From NCBI RefSeq assembly GCF_013408655.1, contig NZ_JACCBP010000001.1:868001-932000 (forward strand): a DNA stretch of 64,000 nt, in the 5' to 3' direction. Origin of the DNA: Pigmentiphaga litoralis. GTDB taxonomy: Bacteria > Pseudomonadota > Gammaproteobacteria > Burkholderiales > Burkholderiaceae_B. A program made the position numbers and the translations under genes. The notes beneath the pieces were generated by a model. It was not told the DNA's origin, searched no databases, and saw nothing but the letters and a program-made list of their open reading frames with translations. This document shows positions 35,945 through 43,801 of this stretch, piece by piece (the stretch's first letter is position 1; each line of letters begins with the position of its first letter).

Positions 35945-37635
35945 TGCGGCTTTGGATACCTGGGCGGCGAGTGATGCGTAGTGGCGACTTGCAGTGGTTC
36001 ACCCTGCCTGCCGGGGCTTGCGCGTGGGTGAAGGGGGCAGCGCGGGCGTGCTTTTACGTCTTGATGCTGGCGCTGGCCGTGTACCTGTCGACCGGGCCGG
36101 TGCATGCCGCCACCACCGCCACCCTTGCCAAGGATGCCGGCACGCTGCGCGTCGGCTCGAAACGGTTCACCGAGTCCTACATCCTGGCCGAAATCCTGGC
36201 GCAGACGGCCGCGGTGGCCACGCGCGAGCCGCCGCGCGTGCTGCAGGGCTTGGGCAATACGGCCATCGTGTTCGAGGCCCTGCGGGCAGGCAGCATTGAC
36301 GTCTACGCCGAATATGTCGGCACCATCGCTCAAGAGATCCTTAAATCGCAGCAGACCCTGACGCTGCCGCAACTGCGAGAGCAACTGGCGCCGCTGGGCC
36401 TGGGCGTCGACATCCCGTTGGGCTTCAACGACGGCTATGCGCTGACCATGCGCAAGGCGGACGCCGCGCGTCTGGGCGTCACGACACTGAGTGATCTGGC
36501 CGCCCATCCGTCGCTGCGCTTTGGCCTGTCCAACGAATTCATCGGACGCGCCGATGGCTGGCGCGGACTGGCGGCGAGCTATGGCTTGCCGCAGGCACCC
36601 ACCGGGCTGGACCACGGGCTGGCCTACGACGCCCTGGCGCAAGGCCGCACCGACGTGATCGACATCTACACCACCGATGCCAAGATCGAAGCGCTGGACC
36701 TGTTGGTGCTGGTTGACGATCGCAAATATTTTCCGCGCTACGACGCGGTGCTGCTGCACCGGCTGGATGTACCGCAGCGCTTCCCCGCAGCCTGGTCTGC
36801 CATCGGCACCCTGGCGGGGTCGATCGATGAAGCCGAGATGATCGGGATGAACGCCCGTGCCGAATTGCACGGCGTGCCGTTCGATCGGATTGCCCGTGAC
36901 CATCTGGGTGGGCAATCCGTGGACGCCGCGTCGGGCGCGTCAGGCTTTCTGGGCAAGCTGTTCGGGCCGGACTTGCTGCGGCTGACGCTGCAGCATCTGC
37001 TGCTGGTTGCGGTGTCGGTGCTGATCGCCTGCGCGGTGGCGATCCCGGCCGGGGTGGCCGTCGCGTCCAGCCCGCGGTCGCGCACGATCGTGCTGGGCGT
37101 GGCCAGTCTGCTGCAGACCGTGCCGTCGCTGGCGATGCTGGCCGTGTTGATCTCGATGACCGGGCGGATCGGCGTTCTGCCAGCGTTGGTCGCCCTCACG
37201 CTGTACGCCTTGCTGCCTATCCTGCGCAATACCTGCACGGGCCTGGCCGAAGTGCCGCCCGGGCTGAGGTCTGCCGCGCTGGCCCTGGGGCTGACGCCGG
37301 CGCAAAGCATGCGGCTGATCGACCTGCCGCTGGCGCGCCCGACCATTCTGAGCGGCATTCGCACTGCCACGTCGATCGCGATCGGCACGGCAACGATTGC
37401 GGCCTTTATTGGTGCAGGCGGGTATGGCGAGCGGATCGTGACAGGCCTGGCGCTGAACGATCACGGCCTGCTGATGGCCGGGGCGTTGCCCGCGGCGGCA
37501 TTGGCATTGGTCAGCGAATTGGGATTCGAAGCGGCCGCGTGGCGGCGCCGGCGCACGCTATCGCTTACGCCTCGGCAGGACGCATCTGCAGCGTCGCCAC
37601 CGCGCCGTGTCCCGATGGCCCGCAACACAGGCTGA
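35944..37635 (+). CDS. Fused substrate-binding/permease ABC protein, glycine betaine/choline (OpuC) type
   Basis: 563 aa. A signal-anchor-like stretch (residues 33-55) leads into a ProX/OpuAC-type binding domain: LRVGSKRFTESYILAEIL, LQGLGNTAIVFEALRAGSIDVYAEYVGT and DVIDIYTTDAKIEALDL. From about residue 340 a permease domain follows, with the EAA loop EVPPGLRSAALALGLTPAQS and GAGGYGERIVTGLALND. The order binding domain then permease is the reverse of common OpuC-type fusions. No ATPase gene is adjacent. It starts at the TGATG overlap with GH15; ATG 35974 is an alternative. The 3' end overlaps the convergent kinase gene by 71 bp, and the last residues (RRRTLSLTPRQDASAASPP) look non-conserved. 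Confidence 0.82.
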   Translation: MRLWIPGRRVMRSGDLQWFTLPAGACAWVKGAARACFYVLMLALAVYLSTGPVHAATTATLAKDAGTLRVGSKRFTESYILAEILAQTAAVATREPPRVLQGLGNTAIVFEALRAGSIDVYAEYVGTIAQEILKSQQTLTLPQLREQLAPLGLGVDIPLGFNDGYALTMRKADAARLGVTTLSDLAAHPSLRFGLSNEFIGRADGWRGLAASYGLPQAPTGLDHGLAYDALAQGRTDVIDIYTTDAKIEALDLLVLVDDRKYFPRYDAVLLHRLDVPQRFPAAWSAIGTLAGSIDEAEMIGMNARAELHGVPFDRIARDHLGGQSVDAASGASGFLGKLFGPDLLRLTLQHLLLVAVSVLIACAVAIPAGVAVASSPRSRTIVLGVASLLQTVPSLAMLAVLISMTGRIGVLPALVALTLYALLPILRNTCTGLAEVPPGLRSAALALGLTPAQSMRLIDLPLARPTILSGIRTATSIAIGTATIAAFIGAGGYGERIVTGLALNDHGLLMAGALPAAALALVSELGFEAAAWRRRRTLSLTPRQDASAASPPRRVPMARNTG

Positions 37636-38728
37636 CATCCGCGCCCAGCTTGCGCGCCAGGGAACGCACCACGCGCATGCCCAGCCCGCGGCCACCCTGA
37701 AGGGTGAAACCTTCTGGCGGGCCGGGGCCGTCATCCGTCACCACCAGCCGGTCGATCCGCCCGTCATGGGCGCTGAGCTTGACGCCGACGTGGCCGGCGC
37801 CGTGCTTGAACGAGTTGGTGACCAGCTCGTTCACGATCAATCCCAGCGAGACGAGATCATCGGTCTCCACATGGATCACCGGGCCTTCCACCATGACCGG
37901 CGCGCCATGGTCGAATACCCGTGAGCATTCTTCGCACAGCCTGGCCAGGTACGCGGTGGCGTCAGGCCGTTCGCCCGATTCGGCCAGGTGAATCTGCTGG
38001 TGAACACGCGCGATGGCCTGCACGCTGCCCACGGCGCGGCGCAGGGCGGCGCCGGCGTCGGTGTTCTTCTGTTGCTGGCTCTGCATCTCCAGCAAGGCTG
38101 AAATCATCTGCAGGCTGTTCATGACGCGATGGTCGATTTCGCGCGACATGATGGCGGCATGCTCCAGCGCCGCGTCGCGTTCACGCACGGTGGCAGCCAG
38201 GTCTATCGCCATTTGCTGGCTGACCTTGGCCGCTTCTCGCATCTGCAGGAACTGCGCGGCCTGGCGCGCCAACGATCGCAGTGCGGCCAGCTGGTCAGCT
38301 CTCAGCAGCCGCGGCACGGTGTCGATCACGCACACCGTACCCAGCACGTGACCTTCGGTCGTGACGATTGGGGCGCCGGCGTAAAAGCGGATGTAGGGCG
38401 GCCCCAGGACGAGCTGGCTTTCGCGAAAGCGTGGGTCCAGCGTGGCGTCTTCCACCACCGTGACCTCGGTGGGCAAAAGCAGGGCGTGTCCGCAAAAGGC
38501 CAGGTCACGATGGGTTTCCTGCGCGCCCAGACCGACCTTGGCCTTGAACCATTGCCGTTCGGTATCGACCAGCGACACCAGCGCGATGGGCGTGCCGCAG
38601 ATGTGACTGGCAAGCGCCACGATGTCGTCGTAAGCGGGTTCGGGCAAGGTATCCAGGACATCGAGCCGATGCAAGGCATCGACACGCGCCTGGTCCCCCT
38701 CGGGGATCGGGGCACCGCAGTGAGACAT
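37565..38728 (-). CDS. GAF-domain sensor histidine kinase (HisKA_2/HWE-like)
   Basis: 387 aa soluble kinase with no membrane segment. A GAF domain fills about residues 22-165 (TPIALVSLVDTERQWFKAKVGL, FCGHALL, FYAGAPIVTTEGHVLGTVCVID). The HisKA_2 dimerisation helix has the phospho-acceptor His200 in REIDHRVMNSLQMISALLEMQ, and the ATPase has LIVNELVTNSFKHG, VTDDGPGPPEGF and GRGLGMRVV. No response regulator gene is beside it. The gene overlaps the end of the ABC fusion by 71 bp on the opposite strand. The signal sensed is unknown. Confidence 0.88.
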   Translation of the reverse strand: MSHCGAPIPEGDQARVDALHRLDVLDTLPEPAYDDIVALASHICGTPIALVSLVDTERQWFKAKVGLGAQETHRDLAFCGHALLLPTEVTVVEDATLDPRFRESQLVLGPPYIRFYAGAPIVTTEGHVLGTVCVIDTVPRLLRADQLAALRSLARQAAQFLQMREAAKVSQQMAIDLAATVRERDAALEHAAIMSREIDHRVMNSLQMISALLEMQSQQQKNTDAGAALRRAVGSVQAIARVHQQIHLAESGERPDATAYLARLCEECSRVFDHGAPVMVEGPVIHVETDDLVSLGLIVNELVTNSFKHGAGHVGVKLSAHDGRIDRLVVTDDGPGPPEGFTLQGGRGLGMRVVRSLARKLGADVSLCCGPSGHGAVATLQMRPAEA

Positions 38729-38926
38729 GGATTGGGTTCTGAAAGTCGGATCGGCTCAGGGCGGAGGCTCTGGCTTACGGGAAAACGCGTAAGCGGCACG
38801 ACGCGGGTGAGTATCGCCGACCGGTTGGCGCCTTGCAACCAACCCCGTCGGCACCTGTGGCGCAAATCCCGCCGCCCGGCATAGACCTTGGAGCTTACGT
38901 GAGGACCGCCGGCCTGACCGTCGCCC

Positions 38927-40345
38927 TTATGGATGAGCCAGATCCCCAACGGGGGGGCGGGGCGGTGCAACCGTTGCACTGGACATGCGCCGGATGGTCA
39001 ATGCAAGCACTGCTGCAATCAGACACGCAATGCCCGCGCCATACAGCGCGGGCGTGTACGTCATGAGCAGGGTGCGCGACAGACCCGCGCCGTAGGCCGC
39101 CACGGCTGCCCCCAGCTGGTGAGCGGCAAAGATCCACCCGAACACGACGCCGGTGCGTTCCCGGCCGAATTCCGCCGCGGCCAGCTTGACCGTGGGTGGC
39201 ACGGTGGCAATCCAGTCCAGCCCGTAGAACATCGCAAACAAGGACAAGCCGTACAGGGTGAAGGTCGAGTGCGGCAGCCAGAACAAGGACAGCGCGCGCA
39301 GGCCGTAGTACCAGAACAAAAGCTTGCGGCTGTCGTAGCGGTCGGACAGCCAGCCGGACAGGATCGTGCCGACAAAGTCGAAGGCCCCCATCAACGCCAG
39401 CACACTGGCGGCGGGCACGGCGGCCATGCCGAAGTCGCCGCACAGGGTGATGAAGTGGGTCTGGATCAGGCCGTTCGTGCTCAGGCCACAGATGAAGAAG
39501 GTGCCGGCCAGCACCCAGAAGGTGCGGTTGCCGGACACACTGCGCAGTACGGAAAAGGGGGCGAGGAACGAAGGCCGTGGCGGCGCCATCGAGCCCGGGA
39601 CAGCGGTGGCATCGGGAACCGATCGCGGCGGCGGCGACGCGTCCGAAGCCGCCGAAGCCGCCGAAGCCGCCGAAGAAGCCGGCGCCGATGCCGCCGCCTT
39701 CACCGTCGCGTCATCGGCTCCATACGGCGCCAGGCCCAGGTCGCGCGGATGGCTGCGCAGCAGCGTCACCGCCAGCACCGCCACGATCGCGCCGACGATC
39801 ACGGTCGGGATCACCGCCCACCGCCAGCCGTGGTGCTGGATCAGCCAGGCTGCCAGCGGCAGGAAGGCCAGCTGGCCGGTGGCGGAACTGGCCGTGAGCA
39901 CGCCGATCACCAGGCCTCGGTGCCGGTCGAACCACCGGTTGGCCACCACCGCGCCCAGCACCAGCGCCGTCATGCCCGAACCCACGCCCAGCACGAGGCC
40001 CCACAGCGTCACCAGTTGCCAGAAGTGCGACATGCCGGTGGACAACACCAGCCCGCCCGCCACCAGCGCCAACGCCGTGGTGACCACCGCGCGCAAACCA
40101 TTCCGTTCCATGAACACCGCCGCGAACGGCCCCATCAAACCGAACAAGGCGAATCGCAAGGCGAGGGCGGACGAGATCTGTTCGGTGTTCCAGCCAAATT
40201 CGCCGCTCAGCGGCAAGAGCATGGCGCCCGGCAGGCCGAGGGCCGCGGACGTCGTCAACATGGTCAGGAAGGCGACACCTGCGATCACCCAGGCGTAATG
40301 AAAATGGCGCCGGGCAAGCCAGCGGGACAAAGGCAGCGCGAACAT
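38927..40345 (-). CDS. MFS transporter, monocarboxylate-porter-like
   Basis: 472 aa with twelve membrane segments. The first half has FGWNTEQISSALALRFALFGLMGPFAAVFMERNG and NRWFDRHRGLVIGVLTASSATGQ, typical of the oxalate/formate and monocarboxylate MFS group. The central cytoplasmic loop is unusually long (about 60 residues), Ala/Ser/Pro-rich and coded by tandem 9-bp repeats. The substrate is unknown. A perfect dyad lies 35 bp upstream of the start. The 198 bp between this gene's 3' end and the kinase hold nothing I recognise. Confidence 0.85.
   Translation of the reverse strand: MFALPLSRWLARRHFHYAWVIAGVAFLTMLTTSAALGLPGAMLLPLSGEFGWNTEQISSALALRFALFGLMGPFAAVFMERNGLRAVVTTALALVAGGLVLSTGMSHFWQLVTLWGLVLGVGSGMTALVLGAVVANRWFDRHRGLVIGVLTASSATGQLAFLPLAAWLIQHHGWRWAVIPTVIVGAIVAVLAVTLLRSHPRDLGLAPYGADDATVKAAASAPASSAASAASAASDASPPPRSVPDATAVPGSMAPPRPSFLAPFSVLRSVSGNRTFWVLAGTFFICGLSTNGLIQTHFITLCGDFGMAAVPAASVLALMGAFDFVGTILSGWLSDRYDSRKLLFWYYGLRALSLFWLPHSTFTLYGLSLFAMFYGLDWIATVPPTVKLAAAEFGRERTGVVFGWIFAAHQLGAAVAAYGAGLSRTLLMTYTPALYGAGIACLIAAVLALTIRRMSSATVAPPRPPVGDLAHP
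39645..39680. repeat. Tandem 9-bp repeat inside the MFS gene
   Basis: GAAGCCGCC is repeated three times from 39645 to 39671 and followed by a degenerate copy GAAGAAGCC. On the coding strand it makes the Ser-Ala-Ala periodic tract of the central loop. The 9-bp unit keeps the frame, so copy number can vary without breaking the gene. Confidence 0.75.
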
Positions 40346-40379
40346 GACGATCCTGGGCAGCGGGGATGCCTGGATCTTA

Positions 40380-40395
40380 AATGATGGTCATCATT
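40380..40395. promoter_or_regulatory. Palindromic operator candidate upstream of the MFS gene
   Basis: AATGATG (40380-40386), GT, CATCATT (40389-40395) is a perfect dyad in an AT-rich patch 35 bp before the MFS start and 65 bp beyond the end of the LysR gene. It could bind a dimeric repressor. No cognate regulator can be named. Confidence 0.45.
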
Positions 40396-40460
40396 AAAAG
40401 CAAGGGCGGCGAAAATCGGGCGGCCCTATGTCCCTCACGTCATGTCATGCCCCGCGCGCC

Positions 40461-41471
40461 TCAGAAAACGCTGTCCACCACGCTGTTCTGTTCCAGCACC
40501 GCCCGCAGCGTCGTTGCAGGCTCGATCTTGCCGAACGTGCATTCCTGGTTCTCGTCGAACGGCTCGCCGCTCAGCAGCGGGCACCCGCCGAACAGATCCG
40601 CCACCCAGTCCACAAAGGCCCGGACCTTGGGCGACAGATGCCGGTTGTGCAGATACACGACCGAAATCGGCAGCGGGGCAGGCTGCCATTGCGACAGCAC
40701 TTCCCGCAGTTCGCCCGACTGCAGATACGGCAACACCAGAAAGCGGGGCGACTGGATCATGCCCATGCCTTGCAGGGCGCAGTCGACATAGGCATCGCTG
40801 TCGTTGACCGACACGCCGCCTTCGACCTTCATTTCGCGCACTTCACCATCCACGATGAAGTCCCAATCGATGGTGCGGCCCGTGCGGCTGGAAAAGTAGT
40901 GCACGGCCTGGTGGTGGGCCAGGTCGTCCAGCGTGGTCGGCGTGCCGTAGCGTTCCAGGTAGTCGGGCGACGCGCAGGTCACCCCATGGAAGTTGCCGAT
41001 GCGCCGCGCCACCATGGTCGAATCGGCCAGGTTACCTGCGCGCACCGCGCAGTCGACGGCTTCCTGCACCAGGTCCACCGGCCGGTCGGTCATGCCGATC
41101 ACCAGTTCCAGATCGGGGTATCGCGTACGGAATTCCGATAGCGCCGGAATCAGGATCTTGCGTCCGATCGAACTGGGCACGTCCACCCGCAACCGGCCCT
41201 TGGGCCCGCGCGCCACGTCGCGGAACGACGCTTCGGTGTCTTCGACGTCCGCCAGAATCCGCGCGCACCGTTCGTAGTAGGCCGCGCCGTCGGGGGTCAG
41301 GCTCAGCCGGCGCGTGGTCCGGTTCAGCAGACGTACCTGCAGCAGCTTTTCCAGGTTCTGGATGGTGGTGGTGACGGTGGTGCGGGGCAGGCCCAGCGAT
41401 TCGGCGGCCTGGGTAAAGCTGTTGGCGTCCACGACACGCGTGAACACCTGCATAGCCTGGAAGCGATCCAT
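40461..41471 (-). CDS. LysR family regulator of the RND efflux operon (CeoR/BpeT/MexT-like)
   Basis: 336 aa. The N-terminal winged helix is MDRFQAMQVFTRVVDANSFTQAAESLGLPRTTVTTTIQNLEKLLQVRLLNRTTR, followed by an effector-binding domain. It is divergent from a llpE-like gene and an RND operon, the same order as ceoR-llpE-ceoAB-opcM and bpeT-llpE-bpeEF-oprC in Burkholderia. That order supports control of the efflux genes; whether it activates in response to an effector is inferred from the family. The start at 41471 is where the HTH begins; an open frame extends 33 codons further upstream without similarity. Confidence 0.88.
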   Translation of the reverse strand: MDRFQAMQVFTRVVDANSFTQAAESLGLPRTTVTTTIQNLEKLLQVRLLNRTTRRLSLTPDGAAYYERCARILADVEDTEASFRDVARGPKGRLRVDVPSSIGRKILIPALSEFRTRYPDLELVIGMTDRPVDLVQEAVDCAVRAGNLADSTMVARRIGNFHGVTCASPDYLERYGTPTTLDDLAHHQAVHYFSSRTGRTIDWDFIVDGEVREMKVEGGVSVNDSDAYVDCALQGMGMIQSPRFLVLPYLQSGELREVLSQWQPAPLPISVVYLHNRHLSPKVRAFVDWVADLFGGCPLLSGEPFDENQECTFGKIEPATTLRAVLEQNSVVDSVF

Positions 41472-41569
41472 GGCGGACTCCGTGAGCAGAGGAGGGTCCC
41501 GGGCGCATGTGGACGGCGGACCGCCAGAAAAGCGGCGCAGAACGCGGCGCTTTCCAGAAGGAATCCGCA

Positions 41570-41584
41570 CAATCGAAAAGATTG
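41570..41584. promoter_or_regulatory. Short dyad in the LysR/efflux divergent region
   Basis: CAATC (41570-41574), GAAAA, GATTG (41580-41584) is a perfect inverted repeat with an ATC-N5-GAT core, reminiscent of half-sites recognised by MexT-type regulators. It is 21 bp from the larger dyad at 41605-41633. Confidence 0.4.
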
Positions 41585-41604
41585 TTTGCTCAGGACGAAT
41601 AGTG

Positions 41605-41633
41605 TTGCCGGATTATAGGTGTTTATCCGGCAA
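41605..41633. promoter_or_regulatory. LysR-type operator candidate (T-N11-A within a 9-bp dyad)
   Basis: TTGCCGGAT (41605-41613) pairs exactly with ATCCGGCAA (41625-41633), separated by 11 bp, which gives the classical T-N11-A LysR box. It lies 57 bp before the llpE-like start and 134 bp from the LysR start, in the only AT-richer part of the divergent region. Confidence 0.65.
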
Positions 41634-41689
41634 GGCGAAACTCCCAGAATCCGTCCATCCCAACTTGCCGGCGATATCCGCCTTTCGCA

Positions 41690-42532
41690 ATGAACACCCT
41701 TCCGGCGTTTCCCGCCCGCGATCCCAGCCCGACCGGCCCCGTGACGGTCCACAGCTTCGCCATTCCCGGTCCGGCCGGCATCATTCCGATGCGGCTGTAC
41801 CGTCCGGCGGGCGTGGGCCTGCTGCCGACCGTGCTGTATTTCCATGGCGGCGGCTTCGTAGGCGGTGGTCTGGACGACGCCGACGTACCGGCGCGCTTCA
41901 TTGCGCAGGCCTGCCCGGCCGCCGTGCTGACCGTGGGCTATGCCCTGGCGCCGAAGCGTCCGTTTCCCGCTGCGCCGGAAGATGCGTACGCCGCCGCCCT
42001 GTGGACCGTGGCTCACGCGCCGGACTTTGGCGCCGACCCCCTGCGGTTGGCGGTGGCCGGTGACGACGCAGGCGGCAACATCGCTGCCTGCCTGGCGCTG
42101 ATCGCACGGGACCGCGGCGTGGTCGCCGTGTCGGCCCAGGCGCTGATCGGCCCCATGCTCGATCCCAGCATGACCCGCCTGGGCGATGCGACCCGGCTGC
42201 GGTCGGACCTGACCGCCGCCGATTGCGCCGACTGCTATCGCCAGTACCTGCCGCAACTGATGCAGCGTATCCATCCCTATGCCGCGCCGCTGGAATCGCG
42301 CCGCCTGCGGGGCCTGCCGCCAGCCTGTATCGCCACGGCCGAATGCGACGTGCTGCATGTGGAAGCAGAGCGCTATGCCGCCGAGCTAATTGCCGTCGGC
42401 GTGCGTACGCAGGTCGCCCGCTTTGCCGATGTGACCCACGCCGCGCTGCGCAGCCATCTGCCGGCGCTGGAAGACATCGTTCATTTTCTGCGGCGCCAGC
42501 TGGTGTTGCCCGCGCCGCTGCCGGTGGCCTGA
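41690..42532 (+). CDS. llpE: LlpE-like alpha/beta-hydrolase with Asp in place of the nucleophilic Ser
   Basis: 280 aa protein of the hormone-sensitive-lipase type. The oxyanion motif HGGG is at residues 52-55 and the acid position is kept in ATAECDVLHVEAERYA, with His in DVTHAAL. The nucleophile elbow, GDSAGG in active relatives, reads GDDAGG with Asp126, so the serine nucleophile is missing. It is first in the RND efflux operon, 51 bp before the fusion-protein gene, matching llpE of the Burkholderia ceo and bpe operons. It may be a non-catalytic protein, or use another chemistry. No signal peptide is visible. Confidence 0.8.
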   Translation: MNTLPAFPARDPSPTGPVTVHSFAIPGPAGIIPMRLYRPAGVGLLPTVLYFHGGGFVGGGLDDADVPARFIAQACPAAVLTVGYALAPKRPFPAAPEDAYAAALWTVAHAPDFGADPLRLAVAGDDAGGNIAACLALIARDRGVVAVSAQALIGPMLDPSMTRLGDATRLRSDLTAADCADCYRQYLPQLMQRIHPYAAPLESRRLRGLPPACIATAECDVLHVEAERYAAELIAVGVRTQVARFADVTHAALRSHLPALEDIVHFLRRQLVLPAPLPVA

Positions 42533-42582
42533 CCCGGCCGTCCTTCCTTTTTCCTTCCCGAACCCCCACCCAAGGAATCCCT

Positions 42583-43782
42583 ATGATCAAGTTCAAGCAA
42601 CGTGCCACGGCCAGTGCCGTCGCCGCGCTCATCGCCGCCGGCGGGCTGACCGCCTTCTGCGTCTACGCGGTGGCCGAAGATACTCCCCCAGCCGTCGCGG
42701 CGCCGGCTGCGCCGCAGGTGGATGTGGCCGAAGTCGTCGCCCGTCGTATCGTCGACTGGCAGAACTATTCCGGCCGGCTGGAAGCGATCGACCGTGTCGA
42801 CATCCGGCCCCTGGTGTCCGGCCGCATCGTGCAAGTCCATTTCGAAGACGGCAGCCTGGTCAAGAAGGGCGACCCGCTGTTCACCATCGATCCCCGCCCG
42901 TATGCCGCCGAAGTGTCGCGCGCCCAGGCGCAAGTCACCGCCGCGCAAGCCCGCGCGTCATGGACCGGCAATGACATGGCGCGCGCCGAACGCCTGCTGG
43001 CCGACAACGCCGTGGCCCGCCGCGACTACGAAGAAAAGCAGAACGCGTCGCGTGAAGCCGCCGCCAATCTGCAGGCCGCGCAGGCGGCCCTGGAAGCCGC
43101 CCGCCTGAACCTGGAATACACCCGCATTACCGCGCCGGTGGCCGGCCGCGTGTCGCGCGCCGAAGTCACCTTGGGCAACGTCGTGGCCGCGGGCGCCGCG
43201 TCGCAGCCGCTCACCACGCTCATGTCGGTGTCCAAGCTGTATGCGTCGTTCGACGTCGACGAACAAAGCTTCCTGAAGTACATCAATCCGGCACGCAGCT
43301 CGTCCAAGAGCGTGATCCCGGTGCACCTCGGGCTGGCGAACGAATCGGGCTATTCGCGTGAAGGCCGCGTGGCGTCGGTGGACAACCGCCTGGATACGTC
43401 GTCGGGCACGATCCGCGTGCGCGCCGTGTTCGACAACGCCGATGGCAGCTTGCTGCCCGGGCTGTATGCCCGCATCCAGCTGGGTGGCAGTTCGCCGCGT
43501 GACGGTCTGCTGATCGACGAAAAGGCGATCGGCACCGACCAGGACAAACGCTTCGTGCTGGTGGTGGACGACAAGAACCGCACCGCCTATCGCGAGATCA
43601 AGGTCGGCGCCAACCAGTCCGGCCTGCGCATCGTCGAATCCGGTTTGAAGGCCGGCGATCGCATCGTCGTCAACGGGCTGCAGCGCGTACGCCCGGGCGA
43701 CGCCGTCACCCCGCGTGTCGTGCCGATGGCCGGCAATCCCAGTGCACCGGTCGCCGGCGACGTTGCTCGCAAGCGCGTGTGA
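42583..43782 (+). CDS. RND efflux periplasmic adaptor (MexE/CeoA/BpeE-like)
   Basis: 399 aa membrane fusion protein. The N-terminus MIKFKQRATASAVAALIAAGGLTAFCVYAVA is a membrane anchor without a lipobox. The lipoyl halves are VDIRPLVSGRIVQVHFEDGSLVKKGDPLFTID and LEYTRITAPVAGRVSRAEVTLGNVV, separated by an alpha-helical hairpin rich in Ala. It links the inner-membrane pump with the outer-membrane channel. ATG 42583 has AAGGAA at 42572-42577. It starts 50 bp after llpE and is followed by the pump 19 bp later. Confidence 0.92.
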   Translation: MIKFKQRATASAVAALIAAGGLTAFCVYAVAEDTPPAVAAPAAPQVDVAEVVARRIVDWQNYSGRLEAIDRVDIRPLVSGRIVQVHFEDGSLVKKGDPLFTIDPRPYAAEVSRAQAQVTAAQARASWTGNDMARAERLLADNAVARRDYEEKQNASREAAANLQAAQAALEAARLNLEYTRITAPVAGRVSRAEVTLGNVVAAGAASQPLTTLMSVSKLYASFDVDEQSFLKYINPARSSSKSVIPVHLGLANESGYSREGRVASVDNRLDTSSGTIRVRAVFDNADGSLLPGLYARIQLGGSSPRDGLLIDEKAIGTDQDKRFVLVVDDKNRTAYREIKVGANQSGLRIVESGLKAGDRIVVNGLQRVRPGDAVTPRVVPMAGNPSAPVAGDVARKRV

Positions 43783-43801
43783 ACCTCAATAAGAAGTCAT
43801 C

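Noticed and set aside
37565..38728. Frameshift at the ABC fusion/kinase junction
   Set aside because: Both frames stay open with intact domain motifs up to the overlap, so a true convergent overlap explains the sequence better.
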